A stretch of 64,000 nucleotides of DNA from CAZLIC01 sp964559535 (GCA_964559535.1 CAZLIC010000002.1:1-64000); one strand, 5' to 3'. Counted from the stretch's first letter, positions 8,129 to 17,328 are shown. Notes: generated from the sequence alone by a model not told the origin. A program made the numbers and translations.

Positions 8129-9969
8129 GGATCACGCGGCGCGGCACGTTTTCATTGCTGGCCATGGCGGCGCTGCCGCGGGTGGCGCTGGCACAAGGGT
8201 CGGGCGCGCCCGATGTGCCCCGCGTGGTGGACATGGCGGCGACGGGCCGCGTTCCGGGCAGGCGGGGCGGCGTGGCGCGGATTCTGGTGGGCGGGCAGCG
8301 CGACGTGCGGCTGATGCCGTATTACGGCTATTCGCGCATGGTGGGCTATGACCGCAACCTGAACCTGGTGCCCGACATCCTGCGCGATGTCGAAATCGAA
8401 GAGGCGCGCATCTACACCCTGCACCTGCGGCCCGGGCACCGCTGGAGCGACGGGCATCCGCTGACGGCCGAGGATTTCCGGTACGTCTGGCAGGACATGA
8501 TGAAGAACGAGGATCTGTACCGCGGCGGCGTGCCGACCGACATGAAGGCCGACAACGAGCCCTGCAGGTTCGAGATCGTCGATGAGCTGACGGTGCGCTA
8601 TGTCTGGGAAGACCCGAAGCCCGATTTCCTGCCGAAACTCGCCTCGCCCACACCCATCGTGCTGGCGATGCCCGCGCATTACATGAAGCAGTTCCACGCG
8701 GGCTATGCGGCCGAGGCCGATCTGGCGGCGCTGTTTGAAGAGAAGAAGGTGGATGACTGGCAGGGGCTGCACCAGAAGATGGGGCGGCAGAACCGGCCGG
8801 AGAATCCTGACCTGCCCACGCTGGAACCCTGGCGGCCCACCACGCCGCCGCCCGCCGAACGTTTCGTGTTCGAGCGCAACCCGCATTTCCACCGGGTGGA
8901 CGAGGCGGGCACGCAGTTGCCGTACCTGGACAGCATCGTGCTGGACGTCGTGTCGTCCGAGGTGATTGCCGCCAAGACCGCCACCGGCGAGGCCGACCTG
9001 CAGACGCAGGGGATCGGGTTTGGCGACTACACGCTGTTGAAGCATGCCGAGGCGTCCTACCCGGTGAAGGTGGCGCTGTGGAAGCGGACGCAAGGCTCGG
9101 CCATGGCGATCTACCCCAACCTGAACTGCACCGATCCGGTGTGGCGGGCGCTGTTCCGCGATGTGCGGGTGCGGCGCGCCATGTCGGTGGCGATTGACCG
9201 GCGCGAGTTGAACGCGGTGCTGTTCTACGGGCTGGGGCGCGAAAGTGCCGATACGGTGCTGCCCGAAAGCCCGCTGTACCGCGAGGACTACGCAACCGCC
9301 TGGATGCAGCACGACCCCGACCTGGCGAATGCGCTGCTGGACGAGGTGGGGCTGGTCTGGGGCCCGGGCAAGGCGCGTTATCTGCCCGACGGGCGCAAGG
9401 CAGGCATCGTGGTGGAAACGGCGGGGGAATCCTCGCTGGAAACCGACATGCTGGAACTGATCGCCGATCACTGGCGTATCGTCGGGCTGCCGCTGTACAT
9501 CCGCACCTCGCAGCGCGACATCTTCCGGGCGCGGGCGCTGGCAGGCGATGTGCTGATGGGGGTTCAGGGCGGGCTGGACAACGCGTTGCCCACCCCCGAC
9601 ATGTCGCCCGAGGCGCTGGCCCCCACGGCATCGGAGCAGTTGCAGTGGCCGATCTGGGGGCTGTACCACGCCAGCGCGCAGGAATCGGGCGAGCCGCCGG
9701 ACATGCCCGAAGCGGCCGAACTGACGGCGTTGCTGGCCGAGTGGGGGCGCACCACCGACACCGCGATGCGCGAGGGCATCTGGCACCGCATGTTGGCGAA
9801 CCGGGCCGAGAACCTGTTCACCATCGGCACGGTGAACGGCGCGCTGCAGCCGGTGCTGTACAATGCGCGCCTGCGCAACGTGCCGGAAAAAGCGTTGTAC
9901 GGGTTTGAACCCACCAGTTACTTCGGGGCCTACGGGATGGATTCGTTCTTCATGGACGAGGAGGCGTAG
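8125..9969 (+). CDS. ABC transporter substrate-binding protein, family 5
   Basis: A 614-residue periplasmic solute-binding protein. The N-terminus (MRITRRGTFSLLAMAALP, cleavage after VALA) has a twin-arginine-like ITRRGTF followed by a hydrophobic stretch, so Tat or Sec export is likely. The body matches the Opp/Dpp binding-protein family: the HPLTAEDFRYVWQDM-type signature near 115 and VRRAMSVAIDRRELN near 350. At over 600 residues it belongs to the large subgroup that includes oligosaccharide as well as oligopeptide binders. AAGGGAG (8112-8118) is the ribosome-binding site. The stop abuts the permease ATG. With three glycosyltransferases downstream, an oligosaccharide ligand is a plausible alternative to peptides. 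Confidence 0.93.
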   Translation: MRITRRGTFSLLAMAALPRVALAQGSGAPDVPRVVDMAATGRVPGRRGGVARILVGGQRDVRLMPYYGYSRMVGYDRNLNLVPDILRDVEIEEARIYTLHLRPGHRWSDGHPLTAEDFRYVWQDMMKNEDLYRGGVPTDMKADNEPCRFEIVDELTVRYVWEDPKPDFLPKLASPTPIVLAMPAHYMKQFHAGYAAEADLAALFEEKKVDDWQGLHQKMGRQNRPENPDLPTLEPWRPTTPPPAERFVFERNPHFHRVDEAGTQLPYLDSIVLDVVSSEVIAAKTATGEADLQTQGIGFGDYTLLKHAEASYPVKVALWKRTQGSAMAIYPNLNCTDPVWRALFRDVRVRRAMSVAIDRRELNAVLFYGLGRESADTVLPESPLYREDYATAWMQHDPDLANALLDEVGLVWGPGKARYLPDGRKAGIVVETAGESSLETDMLELIADHWRIVGLPLYIRTSQRDIFRARALAGDVLMGVQGGLDNALPTPDMSPEALAPTASEQLQWPIWGLYHASAQESGEPPDMPEAAELTALLAEWGRTTDTAMREGIWHRMLANRAENLFTIGTVNGALQPVLYNARLRNVPEKALYGFEPTSYFGAYGMDSFFMDEEA

Positions 9970-10968
9970 ATGCTGCGCTATGTCCTGTGGCGGTTTGCGG
10001 CGATGGTGCCGACGCTGTTCATCATCAGCTTTCTGGTGTTCTGCATCATCGAACTGCCGCCCGGCGACTTTTTCGAAAGCCACATCGCCGAACTGAAGGC
10101 CGTGGGCGAAGACGCCGATCTGGCCGAGATCGAGATGCTGAAGGAACGCTACGGGTTCGACCAGCCGTTCCTGTGGCGCTATGCCGACTGGGTGGGCGGG
10201 TTCTTCGTGGGCGATTTCGGCTATTCGTTCGAATACCGACTGCCGGTGTCCGAAGTGGTGGGCGACCGGCTGTGGCTGACCATCGTGCTGTCGCTGGTGA
10301 CCATCGTGTTCACCTGGATCGTGGCCTTTCCCATCGGCATCTACTCGGCCACGCACCAGTATTCCTGGGGTGATTACGGGCTGACGTTCCTGGGCCTTCT
10401 GGGGCTGGCTGTGCCGAACTTCATGTTGGCGCTGGTGATGATGTTCTTTGCCAACCAGTGGTTCGGGCTGTCGATCGGCGGGCTGATGGACCGCGAGTTT
10501 GTGGGCGAGCCGATGAGTTGGGACAAGGCGTGGTCGATCCTGACCCACATCTGGATTCCGGTGGTGATCATCGGCACGGCCGGTACTGCTGGGATGGTGC
10601 GGCGGCTGCGGGCGAACCTGCTGGACGAATTGCAGAAGCAGTATGTGGTGACCGCGCGGTCCAAGGGGCTGCCGCCCGGCCGCGTGCTGCGCAAGTATCC
10701 GCTGCGGATGGCACTGAACTTCTTCATCTCGGACATAGGCTCGATCCTGCCGCAGATCATTTCGGGGGCCGAGGTGACGGCCATCGTGCTGTCGCTGGAG
10801 ACCACGGGGCCGATGCTGATTCGCGCGCTGCAAAGCCAGGACATGTACCTGGCGGGAAGTTTCCTGATGTTCCTGGCCTTCCTGACCGTCATCGGCACGC
10901 TGGTGTCGGACATTGCGCTGGCCCTGCTGGACCCGCGCATCCGGCTGAACGCGGGAGCCGCGACATGA
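9970..10968 (+). CDS. ABC transporter permease (DppB-like)
   Basis: Inner-membrane subunit of 332 residues. It has an N-terminal transmembrane helix (residues 5-27, FAAMVPTLFIISFLVFCII), a periplasmic loop, then about five further helices. The ATPase-coupling EAA-like loop lies around residues 215-240 (TARSKGLPPGRVLRKY). The gene starts at the base after the binding-protein stop and overlaps the next permease by 4 bp, so the importer genes are one transcription unit. Forms the translocation pore with the product of 10965. Confidence 0.94.
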   Translation: MLRYVLWRFAAMVPTLFIISFLVFCIIELPPGDFFESHIAELKAVGEDADLAEIEMLKERYGFDQPFLWRYADWVGGFFVGDFGYSFEYRLPVSEVVGDRLWLTIVLSLVTIVFTWIVAFPIGIYSATHQYSWGDYGLTFLGLLGLAVPNFMLALVMMFFANQWFGLSIGGLMDREFVGEPMSWDKAWSILTHIWIPVVIIGTAGTAGMVRRLRANLLDELQKQYVVTARSKGLPPGRVLRKYPLRMALNFFISDIGSILPQIISGAEVTAIVLSLETTGPMLIRALQSQDMYLAGSFLMFLAFLTVIGTLVSDIALALLDPRIRLNAGAAT

Positions 10969-12131
10969 GCGGGGGTCTGCCGGAGCCGGGCGCGCCGTTG
11001 CCGCATTGGATTTCGGACGCGCCGTTCGACCCGCTGTCGGTGGAGAAGGCCGGGTCGGGCGAAATGGCCCGGGCTTCGGCGCTGCAGCTGATGTGGTGGC
11101 GGTTCAAGCGGCACCGCATCGCGGTATGGTCGATGTGGTTCCTGCTGGTGATCTACGGGTCATTGTTCATCGTCGAGTTCCTGGCGCCCTACAACCTGCA
11201 CACGCGCAACAGCGACATGATCTATGCCCCGCCGCAGGCGCTACGGCTGTTCCAGGACGGCGCCTTTGTCGGGCCGCATGTGGTTGGCCGCAGCATGGCG
11301 CTGGACATGAACACGCTGGAGCGGGTGTATTCGCCGACCGGCGAGGTGCAGAAGCTGCGCTTTTTCTGCCAGGGCGACGACTACCTGTTCTGGGGCCTGG
11401 TGCCGGGCAACCGGCACCTTGTCTGCCCGGCCGAGGGTGGCGCCTTCCACCTGCTGGGCACCGACCGGCTGGGCCGCGATGTGCTGAGCCGGGTGCTGTA
11501 CGGGGCGCGCATCTCGCTGACCATCGGTTTGCTGGGCGTGACCTTCAGCTTCGTGCTGGGCATCGTGATCGGCGGGCTGGCGGGCTACAAGGGCGGCTGG
11601 TTCGACATGGTGGTGCAGCGCGCCACCGAAGTGCTGCAGTCGATCCCGTCGATTCCGCTGTGGATGGCCTTGGCCGCCATCATTCCCGTCACGTGGTCGC
11701 CGCTGCTGGTCTATCTGGGCATCACCGTGATCCTGGCCATGTTGGACTGGACGGGGCTGGCGCGCGCGGTGCGGTCCAAGCTGTTCGCCTTGCGGGAAGA
11801 GGACTATGTCACCGCCGCGCGTCTGATGGGGGCGGGGACGCCGCGCATCATCGGGCGACACCTGATCCCCGGCTTCATGTCGCACCTGATTGCCAGTGCC
11901 ACGCTGACCATTCCCGGTATGATCCTGGGCGAAACCGCGCTGTCCTTCCTGGGCATCGGGCTGCGCGCGCCTGTCACCAGTTGGGGTGTGCTGCTGACCG
12001 AGGCGCGCAGCGTGAACATCGTGGCGCTGTACCCTTGGCTTTTGTTCCCGGTACTGCCGGTGGTGCTGGTTGTTCTGGCTTTCAATTTCCTTGGCGACGG
12101 GCTACGGGATGCCGCCGATCCGTACAAGTGA
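10965..12131 (+). CDS. ABC transporter permease (DppC-like)
   Basis: Second pore subunit, 388 residues. An N-terminal cytoplasmic segment (about 45 residues) and one helix (WSMWFLLVIYGSLFIVEFL) are followed by an unusually long periplasmic loop of about 100 residues, then the transport domain introduced by LGTDRLGRDVLSR, the classic DppC/OppC motif. The coupling loop is ALREEDYVTAARLMGAGTPR. The ATG sits in the ATGA overlap with the DppB-like stop, which rules out the much longer upstream frame. The next gene starts 39 bp downstream on the same strand. Confidence 0.94.
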   Translation: MSGGLPEPGAPLPHWISDAPFDPLSVEKAGSGEMARASALQLMWWRFKRHRIAVWSMWFLLVIYGSLFIVEFLAPYNLHTRNSDMIYAPPQALRLFQDGAFVGPHVVGRSMALDMNTLERVYSPTGEVQKLRFFCQGDDYLFWGLVPGNRHLVCPAEGGAFHLLGTDRLGRDVLSRVLYGARISLTIGLLGVTFSFVLGIVIGGLAGYKGGWFDMVVQRATEVLQSIPSIPLWMALAAIIPVTWSPLLVYLGITVILAMLDWTGLARAVRSKLFALREEDYVTAARLMGAGTPRIIGRHLIPGFMSHLIASATLTIPGMILGETALSFLGIGLRAPVTSWGVLLTEARSVNIVALYPWLLFPVLPVVLVVLAFNFLGDGLRDAADPYK

Positions 12132-12170
12132 CGGGCCTTGCGCCTGCCGATCCTGCTGCCGAGGCCCTGA

Positions 12171-13370
12171 ATGCTGACAACCCGTACTGAAAACGCCCGT
12201 GTGCTGATGTACAGCCACGACACGTTCGGACTGGGCCACCTGCGGCGCTGCCGCACCATTGCCCACGCGCTGATCGAGGCGTTCCGCGGCATGCAGGTGC
12301 TGATCGTGTCGGGCAGCCAGATTGCGGGCGCCTTCGACTGGCGCGCGCGGGTGGATTTCGTGAAGATCCCCAGCATCATCAAGCTGCGCAACGGCGAATA
12401 CACGTCGATGGCCGAGCATGTGGACGTGCAGGACACCATCGCCATGCGGCGCGAGATCATCCGCCACACGGCCGAGACGTTCCGCCCCGACATCTTCATC
12501 GTCGACAAGGAGCCGATGGGCCTGCGCGGCGAGGTGGAGGAAACGCTGGCCCTGCTGCGGGCGCAGGGCTGCACCACCGTGCTGGGCCTGCGCGACGTGA
12601 TGGATGCGCCACACCTGCTGGATGCCGAATGGCGCGGCAAGGACATGCTGGCCAAGATCGACCGGCTGTATGATGCGGTGTGGGTGTATGGCCCGCCCGA
12701 TTTCCACGACCCGCTGACAGGGCTGGACGTGCCGCCGGGCCTGCGCGACCGGATGGAGTTCGTGGGCTTCCTGCAGCGGCGGGCGCGGGGCGCGCCGTGG
12801 CGCAGGAAGGGCGACTATCTGCTGGTGACCACCGGTGGCGGGGGTGACGGCGTCGACCTGGTGCGCGATGTGCTGGCGGCCTATCGCCACCCCGACGCCC
12901 CGCCGCATCCGGCGCTGTTTGTCCTGGGCCCCTACATGCCGGCCGAGGCGCGGGCCGAGTTCCACCGGATTGCCGCCAATATTCCGCGGATCGAGATGAT
13001 CGAATTCGACAACCGCATGGAAGAGCTGATTGCCGGGTCGAAGGCCGTGGTCGCAATGGGCGGCTACAACACCTATTGCGAGATCCTGTCGTTTGACAAA
13101 CCGGCACTGATCGTGCCTCGCACGGCCCCGCGCGAGGAACAGCTGCTGCGGGCGCGGCGGGCCGCGGAACTGGGGCTGATCGAGATGCTCTTGCCCGGCG
13201 AGGCGGCAGATCCGGCGCGGATGGCGGCCGCGCTGACGGCCTTGCCGGGGCGGCCGCGGCCTTCGCAGGCGGCCAAGGAGTTCCGGATGGAGGGGTTGCC
13301 CAACATCGTGCGCATCGTGGCCGCGAACCTGCGCAACCGTCGCCGGGGTCTGTTGCGGGCGGCCCAGTGA
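12171..13370 (+). CDS. MurG-like (GT28-type) glycosyltransferase A
   Basis: A 399-residue GT-B protein. The N-terminus reads VLMYSHDTFGLGHLRRCR, a UDP-sugar transferase-like GLGHLRR loop. The C-terminal domain has LLVTTGGGGDG near 218, the strand-turn EFDNRMEELIAGSKAVV and the donor-binding MGGYNTYCE near 290. This matches the family often annotated as predicted GlcNAc transferases in Rhodobacterales. The stop overlaps the next start as GTGA. It sits 39 bp after the ABC permease. A cytoplasmic transferase acting on a nucleotide sugar is inferred; acceptor unknown. Confidence 0.8.
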   Translation: MLTTRTENARVLMYSHDTFGLGHLRRCRTIAHALIEAFRGMQVLIVSGSQIAGAFDWRARVDFVKIPSIIKLRNGEYTSMAEHVDVQDTIAMRREIIRHTAETFRPDIFIVDKEPMGLRGEVEETLALLRAQGCTTVLGLRDVMDAPHLLDAEWRGKDMLAKIDRLYDAVWVYGPPDFHDPLTGLDVPPGLRDRMEFVGFLQRRARGAPWRRKGDYLLVTTGGGGDGVDLVRDVLAAYRHPDAPPHPALFVLGPYMPAEARAEFHRIAANIPRIEMIEFDNRMEELIAGSKAVVAMGGYNTYCEILSFDKPALIVPRTAPREEQLLRARRAAELGLIEMLLPGEAADPARMAAALTALPGRPRPSQAAKEFRMEGLPNIVRIVAANLRNRRRGLLRAAQ

Positions 13371-14560
13371 GCCGCATCGGCGTTGTGGTGAAGGGCTGGC
13401 CGCGGCTGTCGGAAACCTTTGTGGCGCAGGAACTTGCGGGGCTGGAGGCGGCGGGGCTGGCGCTGGTGATCGTGTCGTTGCGCCGCCCCACCGACGGCAA
13501 GCGCCACCCGGTACATGACGAGGTGAAAGCGCCCGTCCTGTACCTGCCGGAATACCTGTACCAGGAACCCGGCCGCGTGCTGCGCGGGTTTCTGGCGGCG
13601 CTGCGCAGGCCCGCGTTCTGGCGGGTGTTCGGCAGCTTTCTGCGCGACTGGTTGCGCGACCCCACGCCGAACCGCGGGCGGCGGTTCGGGCAGGCGGCAG
13701 TGCTGGTGGCCGAATGGCCCGCAGGCGTGGCGCGGCTGCACGCGCATTTCATCCACACGCCCGCTTCGGTGGCCGACTATGCCGCGCGGCTGATGGGCGT
13801 GCCGCTGACGATTTCGGCCCATGCCAAGGACATCTGGACGTCGAAGGCCTGGGACCTGGCGGGCAAGCTGGCCCGCGCACGCTGGACGGTGACCTGCACC
13901 GCGACGGGGGCAGCGCATCTGCGCGGGTTGGGCGGCGTGGTGCACCTGAGCTATCACGGGCTGAACCTGGACCGGTTTCCGCACTTTGACCGGGTGCCGG
14001 GGCAGGGGCCAGGGACTGCAGGCGTGACGGTGCTGTCGGTGGGCCGGGTGGTGCCGAAGAAGGGCTACGACACGCTGCTGCGGGCACTGGCGCAGGTGCC
14101 GGGCGACTGGCGGTTCGTGCACATCGGCGCGGGTTCCGGGCCGCTGCGGGCGGTGGCCGAGGGACTGGGCATCGCCGCGCGCTGCGACTGGCAGGGCGCG
14201 CGCGACCAGCCCCAGGTTCTTGCGGCGCTGCGGGGGGCGGATGTGTTTGCGCTGGCCTGCCGGGTGGCCGAGGATGGCGACCGTGACGGGCTGCCCAACG
14301 TGCTGGTCGAGGCGGCGTCGCAGGGGCTGGCGCTGGTGACCACGCATGTCTCGGCAATTCCCGAAGTGTTCACCGACGGCGAGACAGCGCTTCTGGTGCC
14401 GCCGGATGACGCGTTGGCGCTGGCCGCGGCGCTGACGCGGGCGGTGCAGGATGCGGGCCTGCGGAACCGGCTTGGGTCGGCGGCCGAGGCCGTGGTGCGC
14501 GCGCGGCTGGACTACCGCGCGTCGGTGGCGCAGCTGGCGGCGCTGTTCCGTGAAGCGTGA
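13367..14560 (+). CDS. Glycosyltransferase family 4
   Basis: A 397-residue GT-B enzyme starting with GTG in a GTGA overlap with the previous stop. It has VLSVGRVVPKKGYDTLLRA near 220, the classic start of the GT4 catalytic domain, then GAGSGPLRA, and DRDGLPNVLVEAASQG near 305 with the donor-binding glutamate pair, followed by EVFTDGETALLVPPDD. The N-terminal domain has the HAHFIHTPAS element (about 125) shared with colanic-acid-type GT4 enzymes. It lies between two paralogous MurG-like genes; the three may act in sequence on one glycan. Confidence 0.88.
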   Translation: MSRIGVVVKGWPRLSETFVAQELAGLEAAGLALVIVSLRRPTDGKRHPVHDEVKAPVLYLPEYLYQEPGRVLRGFLAALRRPAFWRVFGSFLRDWLRDPTPNRGRRFGQAAVLVAEWPAGVARLHAHFIHTPASVADYAARLMGVPLTISAHAKDIWTSKAWDLAGKLARARWTVTCTATGAAHLRGLGGVVHLSYHGLNLDRFPHFDRVPGQGPGTAGVTVLSVGRVVPKKGYDTLLRALAQVPGDWRFVHIGAGSGPLRAVAEGLGIAARCDWQGARDQPQVLAALRGADVFALACRVAEDGDRDGLPNVLVEAASQGLALVTTHVSAIPEVFTDGETALLVPPDDALALAAALTRAVQDAGLRNRLGSAAEAVVRARLDYRASVAQLAALFREA

Positions 14561-14569
14561 CGGGGGGGC

Positions 14570-15670
14570 ATGATGGCGCGGCGGGTTCTGTTCCATGTGC
14601 AGCATCTGCTGGGCGTGGGGCATCTGGCGCGGGCTGCGCGGGTGGCACGGGCGGTTCAGGCGGCGGGAATGCAGGTGACGCTGGTATCGGGTGGCCTGCC
14701 GGTGCCGGGGTTCTTTGACGGGCTGGACGTGGTGCAACTGCCGCCCGTGGCGGCGGGAGAAGGGTTTGCGGGGCTGGTGGGCGTGGATGGCGCGCCGGTG
14801 ACCCAATCGTTTCTGGATGCGCGGCGCGATCGGCTGCTGGCCCTGTTCCACGACCTGTCGCCGGATGTTGTGGTGACCGAGGCTTTTCCTTTTGGTCGCA
14901 GGCAGATGCGGTTTGAGCTTCATCCTTTGCTTCAGGCGGCGCGGGGCAGGGCCCGCCTGGTTGCCTCGGTGCGCGACATCCTGCAGGCGCGGGCCAAGCC
15001 GGGCCGCGACGACGAAACAGTGCAGGTGGTGCGGGATCACTATGCCTGCGTGCTGGTGCACGGCGACCCGGCTTTCGCCGCCCTGCAGGATACCTTCCCG
15101 CTGGCCGGGCAGATTGCCGACCGCGTTGTGCACACGGGGCTGGTCACGCCCGAACCACCGGTCCCGTCGGCCGAACGGTTCGATGTTGTGGTGTCGGCAG
15201 GTGGCGGCGCCGTGGCGGGTGCGCTGGTACGGGCAGCGCTGGGGGCGGCAGAGCTGCGGCCGGGTCGGTGGCTGGTCATCACCGGGCCGAACATGCCCGA
15301 GACCGCGTACGCGGCGCTGCAGGCGCCGGGTGTGCAGATTTCGCGATTTCGCACGGATTTCGCGGGTTTGCTGGCCTCTGCAAAGGTGTCGGTCAGCCAG
15401 GCGGGTTACAACACGGTGGGTGACCTGCTGGTGGCCGGCACGCGGGCGGTGCTGGTGCCCTATGCCGCAGGTCACGAGACGGAACAGACCGAACGCGCGC
15501 AGCGTCTGGCCGCCGCGGGCCGCGCCATTGTGGTGGCCGAGGCCGACCTTACACCCGTGGACCTGGCCCTTGCGATTGATGCGGCCGAGCAAGGGCCCGA
15601 CCCGGCAACGCTGCCGCTGCCGATGACCGATGGGGCAAGGCGTTCGGCCGAGGTGATAGCGGCCATGTAG
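14570..15670 (+). CDS. MurG-like (GT28-type) glycosyltransferase B
   Basis: A 366-residue paralogue of the gene at 12171. The same layout is seen: VLFHVQHLLGVGHLARAAR at the N-terminus, VVSAGGGAVAG near 210, ASAKVSVSQAGYNTVGDL near 265 (QAGYNT replacing MGGYNT) and VPYAAGHETEQTERA near 295, where the sibling has VPRTAPREEQLLRA. The shared H-E/E-Q donor loop supports common nucleotide-sugar use. It starts 9 bp after the GT4 stop. Last gene of the plus-strand array; about 58 bp separate it from the convergent DUF1330 gene. Confidence 0.8.
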   Translation: MMARRVLFHVQHLLGVGHLARAARVARAVQAAGMQVTLVSGGLPVPGFFDGLDVVQLPPVAAGEGFAGLVGVDGAPVTQSFLDARRDRLLALFHDLSPDVVVTEAFPFGRRQMRFELHPLLQAARGRARLVASVRDILQARAKPGRDDETVQVVRDHYACVLVHGDPAFAALQDTFPLAGQIADRVVHTGLVTPEPPVPSAERFDVVVSAGGGAVAGALVRAALGAAELRPGRWLVITGPNMPETAYAALQAPGVQISRFRTDFAGLLASAKVSVSQAGYNTVGDLLVAGTRAVLVPYAAGHETEQTERAQRLAAAGRAIVVAEADLTPVDLALAIDAAEQGPDPATLPLPMTDGARRSAEVIAAM

Positions 15671-15728
15671 GGGACCCAGCTTCGCTGGCGTCGGAATCAT
15701 ATAATCAGTATTATGTAATTTACCCTGG

Positions 15729-16046
15729 TCAGGGCCCCGGCGGCAGGATTGCCCCGGCATCGTCCACGATGGTGATCGCGTAGCTGGAAAACGCCATGTC
15801 CCGCATGGGGATTGCACTGCGGTAGTCCTCGCTGGCCAGGACCATGTCCACTGCGGCACGGTCGGGATACTCGACGATGATCAGCGTCGAGAACGGCGGC
15901 CGCCCCAGCACCGGCTCGATGACCGGGAACCGCTTTGCAATGCGGGCCCCGGCGCGCCGCATCACCGGACCGGTGACGCGGAAGTATTCGGCCAGTGCCC
16001 AGGGATTGGCCTCGTTCAGTGTGACGAAGGCAAATACCCTGACCAT
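15729..16046 (-). CDS. DUF1330 family protein
   Basis: A 105-residue protein with the ferredoxin-like alpha/beta barrel features of DUF1330: an N-terminal strand (VRVFAFVTL), a central FSTLIIVEYPDRAAV segment and the paired SEDYRSAIPMRDMAFSS region. Homologues are small dimeric proteins of uncertain function. Its start codon follows the upstream oxidoreductase stop with no spacer (16046/16047), so they are co-translated and may act on the same substrate. No catalytic residues can be assigned. Confidence 0.82.
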   Translation of the reverse strand: MVRVFAFVTLNEANPWALAEYFRVTGPVMRRAGARIAKRFPVIEPVLGRPPFSTLIIVEYPDRAAVDMVLASEDYRSAIPMRDMAFSSYAITIVDDAGAILPPGP

Positions 16047-17228
16047 TCAGACCACGGCACGCTCGACCAGTGGGGTTCCGGTCAGGATGCGCGTGATGGA
16101 CAGATCTGACAGATCCAGGGTCTGCCAGCCGCCGTGCAGGATGAGTTCCGCCATGCCGCGGCCCACGGCGCCGGATTGCTGCAACCCGTGGCCACTGAAG
16201 CCTGTGGCGAAGAACAGATTGGGCACCGCTGGAAGCGCGCCCAGCAGCGCGTTCTGGTCCAGCGTGTTGTAGTCATAGTGTCCGGCCCAGGCGCGCACCA
16301 CCTTGACAGCGTCAAAGCCTGGACACCGGGCATAGAGCTGTTCCCAGATCACCTCTTCAAAAAGATGAAGTTCCGGATCGAAGTCATTGATATCACATGG
16401 CCCATCGCCATCTGGCACGGTTGCGGTCAGCCAGTGGCCCGCGCGTTCGGGGCGCAGCCAGAAACCGTGGTCGATCAGCAAGGGCGCCTGTGGATGGCGG
16501 GCGTTCGGGGCATCGATGACAAAGACCGTGCGCTTGCGTGGTTCGACCGGCACCGACAGGCCCGCCATGGCCGCCACACGGCTGGCGCGGGTTCCGGCCA
16601 CCGACAGCGCAACGTCGCAGCCGATACGGGTGCCATCGGCCAGCACGAGGCCCGTGACCTTGCCCGTTGCAATGTCCAGCGCCGTCACCTCGCCGGTCAC
16701 GAAGCGCGCACCCTGCGCGCGGGCGGCGTTGCGGAGGCCGCGCAAGAGCCCCATGTTGTCGAACCACCCCTCATCGCGTGGCCCGAATGAGCCCGCCACC
16801 ACACCGGCAGTATCAACCCATGGGAACCGCAGGGAAATCTGGGTGGGCGCCAGCACCTCGGTTGCGGCGCCGCAGGCGCGCTGCATTGCCGCGATGTCGT
16901 GCATGATGGCGGCGCCTTCGGCGCTGCCGGTCAGGAACAGATATCCGTTCTCGACAAGACCCAGCGAGGAAACATCACCGGACGGTCCCGTCCATTCGGG
17001 GAAGTTGCGCACGAAATCAATGCCGAACCGTGAAATCCTTACGTTGACTTCGGTGCTGAACTGCGACCGGATCGATGCCGCGGACAGGGCGGTTGCCGCC
17101 TGCGCCCATGTCGGGTCACGCTCGATCACCGTCACGGACAATCCCGGCGCCATGCGGGTCAGCCAGAAGGCTGCCGAACAGCCCATCACCCCCCCGCCGA
17201 TGATTGCGACCTCTGTCCCCTGCCCCAT
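16047..17228 (-). CDS. FAD-dependent oxidoreductase (DAO family)
   Basis: A 393-residue flavoprotein with the dinucleotide-binding loop AIIGGGVMGCSAAFWL at residues 8-23, ERDPTW at the end of beta-2, and a C-terminal FAD-contacting segment FFATGFSGHGLQQSGAVGR. This is the sarcosine/dimethylglycine oxidase-like DAO class, which oxidises N-methyl amines or amino acids. The start at 17228 is preferred because the frame above it (to 17420) shows no family resemblance and overlaps the divergent LuxR gene. Operon with DUF1330; the 100-bp divergent gap to the LuxR gene suggests that this regulator could control it. Substrate not readable. Confidence 0.88.
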   Translation of the reverse strand: MGQGTEVAIIGGGVMGCSAAFWLTRMAPGLSVTVIERDPTWAQAATALSAASIRSQFSTEVNVRISRFGIDFVRNFPEWTGPSGDVSSLGLVENGYLFLTGSAEGAAIMHDIAAMQRACGAATEVLAPTQISLRFPWVDTAGVVAGSFGPRDEGWFDNMGLLRGLRNAARAQGARFVTGEVTALDIATGKVTGLVLADGTRIGCDVALSVAGTRASRVAAMAGLSVPVEPRKRTVFVIDAPNARHPQAPLLIDHGFWLRPERAGHWLTATVPDGDGPCDINDFDPELHLFEEVIWEQLYARCPGFDAVKVVRAWAGHYDYNTLDQNALLGALPAVPNLFFATGFSGHGLQQSGAVGRGMAELILHGGWQTLDLSDLSITRILTGTPLVERAVV

Positions 17229-17328
17229 CCTGTCCCCGGAATCGTCTGCCTGCGTTCTCGACAGGACACGGGTTACGGGCGTATGACAAGAGCGGGATGA
17301 GTCACGGGTCGGGGCCGAAAGCAACTGG

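Noticed and set aside
8152..10833. 893-residue antisense open frame across the ABC binding-protein and permease genes
   Set aside because: Covers two clear genes in opposite sense; H/Q/R-rich shadow typical of GC-rich third-position bias.
15690..15728. AT-rich patch between convergent genes, considered as an attachment site or promoter
   Set aside because: Only imperfect short inverted repeats, no integrase or tRNA nearby, no gene it could serve.
13073..15859. 928-residue antisense open frame across the glycosyltransferase trio
   Set aside because: No recognisable domain and the sense strand carries three coherent GT-B proteins.
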